Below, piece after piece: positions 10,756 to 22,456 of a DNA stretch of 64,000 bases. The position numbers and the translations under genes are program-made. The notes below the pieces were generated by a model. The model saw only the letters and a list, made by a program, of their open reading frames with translations, did no database searches and was not told where the DNA came from. This DNA is from Neoarius graeffei (taxonomy: Eukaryota; Chordata; Actinopteri; Siluriformes; Ariidae): the NCBI RefSeq assembly GCF_027579695.1, contig NC_083571.1:37441943-37505942 (forward strand). Direction: 5' to 3'. Positions within the stretch are counted from its first letter, which is position 1. Each line of letters begins with the position of its first letter.

Positions 10756-13700
10756 GTAAGAACCCTGACGCGCTCTTAGCTCTTTCTGTTCTCACACTAC
10801 AGAGAAATGTCATAATGATGCAGGAAATGACGTGTATCTGCTCAGAAATGCAGCAGTTTTGGCTTGGAAATCTACACATTGCATTAACTAATCAATCAAT
10901 CAATAAATAAATTAATTAATTACTCTGCATCAGAGATAATTTATAAATAAACCTCATATTATATTTCATTTTTTATTATTAAACTTGTTTTATATCAACT
11001 GATTGATTAAAGTGTCACTTTTTTTTTTTCAAGTTGAAAATCCCTGGAGAAAAAGAGTGGTGACCACGTGACTGGCGAATTCTGTTACGTCATCAAATCT
11101 CCAATCGGATATGCAAATGAGTTATGAGGGACGTGCACATTTCTGAAATCAATATAAAATCACATTGTACGCTGTGGCACGGTCGCCTCACAGCAAGAAG
11201 AAACCTTTATTTGTCACATGCACAGTGAAAATCATCCTCTGCATTTAACCCATCTGAGAAGCAGTGAACACACACACACACACCCAGAGCAGTGGGCAGC
11301 CACACTACAGCACCCGGGGAGCAGTCAGGGGTTCGGTACCTCGCTCAAGGGCACTTCAGCCCAAGGCCGCCCCATGTCAACCTAACTGCATGTCTTTGGA
11401 CTGTGGGGGAAAACGGAGACACGGGGAGAACATGCAAACTCCACACAGAAAGGCCCTCGCCGGCCGCTGGGCTCGTTTGCATGTTCTCCCCGTGTCTGTG
11501 TGGGTTTCCCCCACAGTCCCAAGACATGTGGTTAGGTTAATATGGGACGGCCTTGGGCTGAGGTGCCCTTGAGCGAGGCACCTAACTCTGAACTGCTCCC
11601 CGGGCGCTATTAGCATGGCTGCCCACTGCTTCAGATGGGTTAAATGCAGAGAGGAAATTTCACAAGCATGTGATGAATAAAGTTGTGCTTTCTTTCTTTA
11701 CACTGCTTTTCACAGGTGGAGTGGGCAAGCAGGCGTGATTCAGGGCATTCCTAATTAGCATATTCATTCAGGTGTTTTTTTTTTTTTTTCTGGAACTGAC
11801 TCTTAATTCATTATTTATAGTAATATCCATCCATCCATTCATTATCTCTCGCCGCTTTATCCTGTTCTACAGGGTTGCAGGCAAGCTGGAGCCTATCCCA
11901 GCTGACTACTGGCGAAAGGCGGGGTACACCCTGGACAAGTCGCCAGGTCATCACAGGGCTGACACATAGACACAGACAACCATTCACACTCACATTCACA
12001 CCTACGGTCAATTTAGAGTCACCAGTTAACCTAACCTGCATGTCTTTGGACTGTGGGGGAAACCGGAGCACCCGGAGGAAACCCACGCGGACACGGGGAG
12101 AACATGCAAACTCCGCACAGAAGGGCCCTCGCCGGCCACGGGGCTCGAACCCAGAACCTTTTTGCTGTGAGGCGACCGTGCTAACCACTACACCACCGTG
12201 CCGCCATAATAATAATAAATTAATAATATAATAAATCTCATTTGAACCTCTAGTGCAGTACACGAGGGTGGAGTACTCATTTCCTACCGTTGGTTGTGCA
12301 CTTGTTCACAGTGGGAGCTGAACTATCTAGTGCACTGATGTAGGGTGCAGGTAACTGAAATCCCCAAGGTTCCCTTCTGGAAGTTTATTACTTTAAGCTG
12401 GACTCTAATCCTGTAACGCTTCCTGTTGTTTAATGCTCATGATTTCATTACTATAGAGAGTTGGGCGCATTAGTGCTTGTGCACTATGTAGGGTGCAGAA
12501 ATACACTACACGGTTATTTCTTCCTCTGGGGGAGAGTTGAATCTTAGCTGGCTTCATGCAGGCTATCATGTAGTGCACCTACAGTTATGTGAGAAAGTAA
12601 GTACACCCTCTTCCAGTTACATGGTTTTACCGATCAAGACGGAACAAAAAAAAAAAAATCATCTGATCCTTACCAGGTCCTACAGTTATGCAAATCTAAC
12701 CTCAGATGTAAAGCAACACACAACAGATTCCACAGGTTCGTTATTTATTTAACAAAAACTAAGTGAAAATGCAGAATCCATGTGTGAAAAAGTAAGTGCA
12801 CCCCATGATTCAGTAGCTTGTAGAACCAGCTTTTGCAGCAATAACTTGAAGCAGTCGTTTTCAGTATGATTTTCTCAGTCTCTCACATTGTTGTGGAGGA
12901 ATTTTGGCCCACTCTTCTTTACAACATTACTTCAGTTAATTCATGTTTGAGGGCATTTGTTTATGCACAGCTCTCTTAAAGGGCATATCACAGGTAAATT
13001 CAGGAGCAAGATCAATGTAATTCTCCTATTTTATATTAAACTTTGGTCAAATATTTGTCACATTTCTGCATTCTCTGCAATTTTTTTTACCTTGCGCAAT
13101 ACCAGAAAAATTCAGTTGAAATCAAGCCATTTGAGGTGAATTGGTCCGCCTCGGAAAAAACTTGGCATTTGGATTTCCCGGGAAACATTGATTTTTGTGA
13201 CGTCATCTGCAGGACGCCTCCCTCTGAATCCTGCGCTGGTTTGTTTATGAGAAAACGACCTGGTGGTTTTCTGCAAATTTCTTCAATGTTATCGCGTAAT
13301 TATTAAAATGGTTAACAGATGTATCCTATGAGGGTGTAGCAGCACCAAGCTTGATGGGATTAGTACTCATCGTTTTCCAAAAGACCGGACAATGAGAGAG
13401 AAATGGGAGCGCTTGGTCTATACAGGTTGTGCACTGAAACCGTGCAAAGCTCACGCAGCCTGCTGGCACTTCCGCAGGTAACGTCATGAATCTGGCTCCA
13501 GACTCCCTTGGGATTTTTCCAGATGCGTTTTTTTTTTCTGCTGTAGACAGATGGCCTTGTGCAAAATTACCCTTCTGGATGAGTGTGTAAAGGGACATAC
13601 TTTCATATAAAAAAAACACGAAATTGGTCCAGAATATGAACTTTAAGGTCCTGCCACAGCATTTCAATTGGGTTGAGGTCTGGACTTTGACTTGGCCATT

Positions 13701-16035
13701 CCAACACCTTGATTCTTTTCTTTTTCAGCCATTCTGCTGTAGATTTGTTGGTGTGCTTGGGATCATTGTCCTGTTGCATGACCCAATTGTGGCCAAGCTT
13801 TAGCTGTTGGACAGATGGCCTCACATTTGCCTCTAGAATACTTTGGTATACAGAGGAGTTCATGGTTGACTCAATGACTGCAAGGTTCCCAGGCCCTGTG
13901 GCTGCAAAACAAGCCCAGATCATCACCCCTCCACCACCATGCTTGATGGTTGGTATGAGGTGTTTGTGCTGATAATGCTGTGTTTGGTTTTCGCCAAACA
14001 TGGCGCTGTGCATTATGGCCAAACATTTCCACTTTGGTCTCATCTGTCCAAAGAACATTGTTCCAGAAGGCTCGTGGCTTGTTCAGATGCATCTTTGCAA
14101 ACCTAAGCTGTGCTGCCATGTTCTTTATAGATAGAAGAGGCTTTCTTCAGGCAACCCTTCCAAACAAGCCATACTTGCACAGTCTTTCTAATTGTATGGT
14201 CATGAACTTTCACATTTAACATGCTAACTGTGGCCTGTAGAGTTCTAGATGTAGTTCTTTTTTTTTTTTTTTTTGCAGTTTCTCTGAGAATTGCACGGTC
14301 TGACCTTGGAGTAAATTTGCTGGGATGTCCACTTCTGGGAAGATTAATAACTGTCTTGAATGTTTTCCACTTCTAAATAATCTCACAGTAGAATGGAGTT
14401 CAAATTGTTTGGAAATGGTCTTATAACCCTTCCAAGACTGATGTGCAGCAACAATTGCTTCTCTAAGGTGGGGTTTACGTTAGACCGTATCAGCGGATCA
14501 TCAGATTAACGTTTTTAAAACGATTAGCGTGCACACAGCAACACCAATACACGATTCGCGTGCACACAGCAATGCCAATACACGGATACGCTTGGCTCCG
14601 CAGGCATCCTGCGCTCCAAATCACTCCGCCCTGAACAGCGAGTGCCCTCTGGAGGGTGCGCACTCCGGCCCTGCGCAGCTCACAGAGCGCGCGAGTGAAG
14701 CACACGAGCAGTGATTCGGGACTGAGCCGCTGTGTGTGTGATCTCAGTGCATATCGGGCATGCGCGTCACTTACCACTTGCAAGTGGAAGGATGGCAAGC
14801 CTAAAGACAATCATAACTACACAATGGGCAGTATTTGCATCAGTATTTGCAGTATTTTCATACTTTTATACTCTTTAATGAAAGGTGATACAAGGCGGAA
14901 GTCCGCGCCGTTTTTCAGCAGTCGCGTCACATGACCAACGCCAGCGAATCAGGAAGGTGGATGTCACAGTGACGTTGTCCAATGACGACGCCAGCTAGAG
15001 CTCAGCACAGCGTATCCGCGTATTCTCAATGTTTACACAGCACCGGACCAGACACGATCTGGATTGAATACGTGGACCCTGGCGGATTCCCGTTTCCCGG
15101 CGTTTCCAGGCGTTTTAATGTAAACGGACAGTGCATCCGCGAAGAAAACGAGACAGATACGGTCTAATGTAAACTTGGCCTAAGCTCATTGCTGATGTCT
15201 TTGCTCCTTGGCATTGTGTTAACATACACCTGAGTGCTCCAGACCAGCAAACTGCCAAAACGTCTGCTTTTTAAGAGGTGACCACACTTGCTGATGATCA
15301 ACAGTGGACATCCAGGGTTTGGACATTGAGATCGTGGAGGAGTACAAATACCTGGGTGTTCACCTTAACAACAAACTGGACTGGACTAACAACACAGATG
15401 TCCTGTACAAGAAGGGCCAAAGTCGTCTCCACCTCTTGAGAAGACTGAGGTCTTTTGGTGTGTGCAGGACACTGCTTAGGACTTTTTATGACTCTGTGGT
15501 AGCATCAGCGATTTTCTACGCTGTAGTCTGCTGGGGCTGTGGAAGTTCAGAGAGGGACAGGAAGAAACTTAATAAACTGGTCAGAAGGGCTGGCTCAGTC
15601 TTGGACTGTCCTCTGGACTCCATTGAGGTGGTGGGTGAGAGGAGGATGTTAGCCAAGCTGACCTCAATCATGGATAACCCCTTTCACCCCCTACATGAGG
15701 CTGTGGGGACTTTAAGCAGCTCTTTTAGTAGTAGACTGCTACACCCACAGTGTAAGAAGGAGAGATACCGCAGGTCATTCATACCTGCTGCTGTCAGACT
15801 TTATAACACCCACAACTTGTAACGTAGCACCAATAACCTGTTTGTCGTTATATTTGCACTACTTCACCACTACTACCTCTGCCATCTCTCATCGATGCAA
15901 TTATGTGCAATAATATAGGCCTTAAACTATTTTTATGCATACTTATATTTATAGATATATAGCTAAATATTATTTGTGTGTGTGTGTGTATATATATGTG
16001 TGTGTGTGTGTGTATATATATGTATGTATGTGTGT

Positions 16036-16113
<78 letters not shown>

Positions 16114-17644
16114 AATCTACCTGTAATGTGCAATTTTTCCGAGCCTCTCAATAAGGCAATTTTTTTTCTATACTTTCTCACGGTAGATAATATAGCCCTT
16201 TGTATTTAATCCTTCGTTTGTCTAATTTTTATTTCAGTGTTATTTGTTATCTGTTTGACATTTTCTTGCTACTGTAACACGTGAATTTCCCCGATGTGGG
16301 ATGAATAAAGTGAATCTAATCTAATTAATCAAATTAATTTGATCAGCAACACCTGGCTGCTAATTGTTGTCATAATTTATTTGGAAGCAGTAAGGGTGTA
16401 CTTAATTTTTCATTACTGCTACTGCATTTTTGGCTTATTTTGTGTTAAATAAATAATGACGGGGTGAATATGTCATGTGTTATTGGTCATCTGAGGTTGT
16501 ATTTGCCTAATTTTAAGACCTGGAAAGGACCAGATGATTTTTTTTTTTTATTATGTCCTGACACTTAAAACCTAGACTTGAAAGAGGGTGTACATTACAT
16601 TACAGGCATTTATTCTTATCCAGAGTGATGTCCAACATACCCGGAGCAGCCTGGGGAGCAGTTGGGGGTTTGGTGCCTTACTCAAGTGCCCTTCAGCCAT
16701 TCTTGCTGGTCCAGGGAATTGAACCAGCAACCTTTTGGTCCCATAGCTGCTTCTCTAACCTTTAGAGTCATTATATGACTAGTGGAGTTTTTGTACTTAA
16801 GGGGTCTGTTATATCCTCCTCTAATTGGTACCTTTACATACCATACAGAGTCTAGACATTATGTCATACACTAGGTAGTGCAGGAATATAAATACGGCAT
16901 AAGTATGGTGTAAATATAGTTCAACTATTACAAATCCCACATAAATCTAGGGTAAATATGGTATAAATCTAATGTAAACATGGCGTAAACGTGCTTCCTG
17001 TATTCCGATGCACTCATATGAATGTTTTGCAGGATTGCGGTGCAGACTGTGCGAAGTTCCAGAAGAGCGAGCTGGAGTATAAGTTTAATAAGCACGCTCT
17101 GGACAGACCCTACACCTCCAAACACTCTTGGGGGAAAACATATGGAGAACACAAGCGCCACCTGGAGTTCACACACGAGCAGTACAGGGAGCTTCAGCGC
17201 TACGCTCAGGACATTGGCATCTACTTCACTGCCTCGGGCATGGACGAGGTCAGAGGTCTCACGCACACAAAAACATAACATATATTTTCCTGGACTTTTA
17301 ATAGAAAATGTATATCACTGGAGGGAATTACTTTTCTATGTTTTGTTTGTTTATTTGCAGGCGTTAAAACTGTACACCTTTTTAATTTATTCTTCAGAAA
17401 AATAAGAAATAATAAATTAGATATTAAATAGAAAGTAGGTTAGATGTCCTGTGGATTGTGTTTTTTATGGGTTAAATGAGTGTTGGATTATAAACCTTAA
17501 ATCTATAGATAAATAAATAATACTGTTTGCCTTGGAGTATCATGCAAATGACCGCTTAATCGCACTAACTTGTCCTTGATTGTAACCTTCCAAAAGGGTT
17601 ACTCAGTACCACCAATTATATATTATATTATGTTTTACCATACA

Positions 17645-17675
<31 letters not shown>

Positions 17676-19136
17676 GTGGGTGGCGTTTTGGTTAAACAGC
17701 ACTTCAGATATGACCTCAGATTAAAAGAAACAGCAGAAAAATAAGTTAAAATTGAAAATAATTAAATAAACAGCCACTAATTACTAATGTACTGGATTTC
17801 AGTCGGTAGTCTGATGTCACAGTGCTGATCTCTGTCTGAAGGTCAGTGTTGAGTTTGAGTGCACTGCAAAAATGGCCTTTCAAAAATAAGAAATAAAAGA
17901 TTAAAACAAAGCATATTTGCTTGAATCAGGTGAAAAAAATCTGCCAATGGAACTAGTCAAATTTGACTTGGTAAGATTTCTTAAAGTAAAATGAAAAATC
18001 TAACCTGTTTTTAGATGAAATAATTCCAAAATAAGATTGGGGAACTTATTATGCGAGATCTCATCTCATCTCATTATCTCTAGCCGCTCCATCCTTCTAC
18101 AGGGTCGCAGGCAAGCTGGAGCCTATCCCAGCTGACTATGGGCGAAAGGCGGGGTACACCCTGGACAAGTCGCCAGGTCATCACAGGGCTGACACACAGA
18201 CACAGACAACCATTCACATTCACACCTACGGTCAATTTAGAGTCACCAGTTAACCTAACCTGCATGTCTTTGGACTGTGGGGGAAACCGGAGCACCCTAT
18301 GCGAGATCTGATTAACTCAAAATAATCAAAATAGTTCTTATAACAAGATCGTACTTCTTACATTTAGCCATTTTTTTTTTTTTAAAGATTTTTTTGGGGC
18401 CTTTTCCACCTTCATTGGATAGGACAGTGTAGAGACAGGAAATGAGCGGGAGAGAGACGGGGAGGGATCGGGAAATGACCTCGGGTCGGAATCAAACCCG
18501 GGTCCCTGGATTTATGGTATGGCGCCTTATCCACCTGAGCCACGACGCCCCCATTCAAGTCATTTTTATTTATTTCATTTTAAGGGTATTTCACTTAAAT
18601 TCATGACAAAGTCTTAGGAGTAAAAACTGAATTTAAGATAAATATACTAATATTAGGATTGTTAAATTCTATCACTAAGCATTGCTAGCTTAAAAGATTC
18701 TCCTTTTGTGACCTGTAATTAGTAAAATACTCTAGATATGAGACCAGAGACTATCTTGAATCAAGTTGACGACACATGTAGCATTGCAACAAGTTTTTTT
18801 TTTTTTTTTTTTCCCCATTTCAACATTCAAACATTAAAACATCTCTTAAAGTGCTGATGACACGTTTTTGACATCTTTGGCGATGTTTTATAACATAAAA
18901 AGTAATTCCCGATGATCCATATATTAATTCATGAAGGCGCCTATTTTACAAGTTATGATAAACGCGGCTATTTGGGCAAATTTGACGGGGCTGCAGCACC
19001 CAGGAGACGAAGGAAGAGGAGGAGGAGCTATATGACGTCAGCGAAAGAACCTTCCTCCTCACTTACCAGTTTGTTGTTGATGCGACAGGTGTTCAGTTTA
19101 TCATTATTAGTATTTTTATTATACATTATTATACAT

Positions 19137-19212
<76 letters not shown>

Positions 19213-21771
19213 GCCTTCACATTGTGTTGCCGGCTTTTGCTCCAAAACCCACAAGGATGGGGTAAGTTTATTCAAGTTTCCCAGAGATCCCGAGCTGCAT
19301 GCAAAGTGGGTGAAGCAAGTCAGGCACACTCGTGACAAGTGGGAGCCCTCACCAACATCCGTCCTGTGCTCTGAACACTTCGATTTGGATTGTTTTGACA
19401 CCCTTCCCAGCTTAAAAGAATCTCTTGGGTGTTCAGTTCAGCACAAACGTGTGTTACTACCATCAGCAGTGCCTACACAGTGTTGCCAGATTGGGAGGTT
19501 TCCCGCCCAGTTGGGCGGTTTCAAGTGCATTTTGGTGGGTTTTGAACATATTTTGGGCTGGAAAACGTCAGCAGTATCTGTTGCCAGATACTGCTGAAGT
19601 TTTCCAGCCCAAAATATGTTCAAAACCCACCAAAATGCACTTGAAACCGCCCAACTGGGCGGGAAACATCCCAATCTGGCAACACTGCCAGTATTCCGGA
19701 GGGGGTCTACTAGTAGCTATGCCGGATCCAAAGACAGTCCTCCTGTCAGAACATGTGTTGTGAAACAACATAAGATAAAGGTACGTAGAGCTATAGATTC
19801 TACATGATAATCATAAATGTAATCATAAAGTCGGCGTGATAGTCATGTATTTGCTTGTGAAAGCTTGCGGCTTTCATGTAACTGCCGCCTAGCAACGAGA
19901 GGCAAAGGGTAAAGAGGGTAGGCTATCATAGATTCTATTCGGAAGAGATCAACACAATTCTAGACTCCCAGAAGAGGAAGAGCTAGCACTAGAGAGTTCA
20001 CCGGCATTTTCATGCGCCATTTCCATTGAGTAGAACCAGAGTAGAACAGCCAGTGAACCGCAGCGTGTTCTTCCGCTGACGTCATAACATGGCCACGAGC
20101 CACGGACCCAGTTTTCTTGCGCTTTGCAATTAAAAGTTGGATATTCGCATAACAGCTTCTTTTCACGTAATTATAACAGAAATCTAACATGTTTGCCATG
20201 TTGTATAGTTTATTTAAGAAATTGCATAGAGTCATGTTCGTGTCATCAGCCCTTTAAGATTCCACTTCCCCAGGACCTCAGGCACAAAAAAAAAAAAAAA
20301 GTCTACGCATTTTGACTTACAGTACTTACACAGCGCCAAAGCAACAGTGCATTTTGGGGGCACTGACTATTCATGTGTACGAGGGGTTTACAAGATCAGG
20401 CACAAAAAAAACCCCAAACAAAAAAAAAAAAAAAACACTGAACTTAACTCGCAGCATTCCAAAAAGACCTCACTAAAACGCCCTCCACTCACTCGTAAAC
20501 TTTTTGAAGGCACTTGTCTGGTCTAGAGTATGTACAGCATCTAGAAGGAGCTCACTCTGAATGAGTAAACAGTTACAGTAAACTTAGGATATGCAAGGTG
20601 ACCAAACGTCTACGCATTTTGACTTGCAGTGCTTACACAACGCCAAAGCAACGATGCATTTTGGGGGCAAGATTCAAAGATTTCAGTAAAGTTCATTTAT
20701 TCCCAAAACAAGCATACTTTGTTTTTTTTTCTTGAAACAAGATGAACCGCATTTGACAAATGTCCAAAATGTACGTACTTGTTTTAAAAAAAAAACTTGT
20801 TTTATTTTCAAAGGTGCTCCAAATACGACTTTTTCAAGACATTTTGTCTATACAAGATTTTCAAGATGGACTGTCTAAAAACTAGCCTTTCTAGCTAAAT
20901 GAGGTGGGCAATTATGTCTTATAATTAGGGTGGCTAGATGTTTTGACTTGAAAATAGACAAACTTCCTAAGATTTTTATTTTTTGCAGTGTGATTACTGC
21001 CCCATGGTGTTCCACACTGTGATTTCATCATGTGCTCGCCCTCAGGTGTGAACACACCTGCTGGATACACTGCGTTCACACTTTATGCGATTTTATTATA
21101 GATGGCTGTGGAATTTCTTCATGAACTCGACGTGCCTTTCTTTAAAGTCGGCTCCGGAGACACCAATAACTTCCCGTACTTGGAGAAAACGGCCCAGAAA
21201 GGTGAAGCTCTTTGATTACATGTGAGTTTTCAGTGATAAAAGGTTAAAATGGAGAACAATTTATTTTTACCGATTCTGCTGTTTTACTAAATATTTAATG
21301 TCCTTTAGATTTCATCAGCGAGGCTCTGAAAATAAAGGACATGTAAAGTCAGTATCCAATATTTTGGGGGTTACCTTCAAATATTTACCGGCTAGTGGCA
21401 GCATGTCCGCCTCTTGATCGGGAGTTCTATTCACGGTTGGGTCATACCAAAGACCATCATAAAAATGGGACCTACTACCATCTGGCAAGGCACGCTGCAA
21501 TATAGATGTGAGTGGGGAGTTAAACTCTCGTGGTTACCAGAGGACTAGCCGCCCACTGTAACCCTAGCTATGTAATGGCCGAGGGCTGCGGAAACGGAGA
21601 TCGGCGCCGCCCGATGCGCCACACGGCGCGGGAAGGACTTTAACTTCAAATATTTGAAATCTGTTCAACTAAATTAATCTGAATTGTTAATCTGTCAAGT
21701 TTAGGATTAATTGGATATTTATTAGAATTTATCATACTGTATATTATGAAATAAGTGCATCCTGATTTTTA

Positions 21772-21806
<35 letters not shown>

Positions 21807-22422
21807 CCCCCAGGTCGTCCGATGGTGGTATCTAGCGGGATGCAGAGTATGGAGACGATGCGGCGTGTGTATCAGACAGTGAAGAAACACAATGAGAATT
21901 TCTGCATCCTGCAGTGTACCAGTGCCTATCCTCTCGAACCTGATCATGTCAACCTGCGCGTCATCACGGTAACCTCACTGTCTGTGTGTGTGTGTGTGTC
22001 CCTTGTTGATATGAAGAATAATCATGCTGTATTCACACAGTAATTGATTATGAATTAAAATATCTCAATGTCCTGACCAATAGGAATACCAGAAAGAGTT
22101 CCCGGACATCCCGATTGGTTACTCAGGTCATGAGACGGGCATTATTGTGTCGGTGGCAGCTGTGGCTATGGGTGCGAAGGTGTTGGAGCGTCATGTGACT
22201 CTGGATAAGAGCTGGAAGGGCAGCGACCACTCCGCCTCGCTTGATCCCTCTGAACTTGCCGAGTTGGTACGATCTGTCCGAATTGTTGAGCAGGCGCTAG
22301 GCAACGGCATCAAACAGATGCTGCCCTGTGAGGTGCCCTGCCACGACAAGGTGAGTAAGTGCACACGCACACACGCTACCTTAGTGATTGGCAGGCACAA
22401 TGAAGTTCTCCTTATTGGTATC

Positions 22423-22456
<34 letters not shown>

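Larger units (their letters stand above)
12573..16593 (-). mobile_element. Tc1/mariner element in nans intron 1, broken by at least three insertions
   Basis: Terminal regions face each other: ATGTGAGAAAGTAAGTACACC with ACCAGGTCCTA on the left, and GGACCAGATGATTTTTTTT with GAAAGAGGGTGTAC on the right. Transposase fragments on the minus strand (14119-13603) read WTDETKVEMFG, WWWRGDD, QQDNDPKHT and [19 protein letters not shown], so the DDE signature is recognisable but frameshifted. Insertions are at 12980-13642, 14467-15180 and about 15301-16340. Dead element. Confidence 0.85.
18850..20253 (+). mobile_element. TTAA-flanked element carrying a THAP gene fragment (Kolobok-like)
   Basis: TTAA at 18846-18849 and 20254-20257. 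Ends AGTGCTGATGACACG and, inverted, AGGGCTGATGACACG. It contains a (TA)n tract at 19142-19209 and the THAP ORF from 19211. TTAA duplications together with THAP domains are features I associate with the Kolobok superfamily; the core transposase is not present. Confidence 0.8.
17865..20993. mobile_element. CACTA (EnSpm)-like element in nans intron 2
   Basis: Left end CACTGCAAAAA (from about 17865) and right end TTTTTTGCAGTG (to about 20993) are inverted. EnSpm elements of fish typically carry this terminus; the short TG flank is an uninformative duplication. It contains a SINE (18062-18297), a second SINE (18362-18553) and a TTAA element (18850-20253). No CACTA transposase was seen. Confidence 0.6.

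Noticed and set aside
15963-16209. ORFs of alternating I/Y or V/C residues
   Set aside because: Translations of (TA)n and (TG)n microsatellites.
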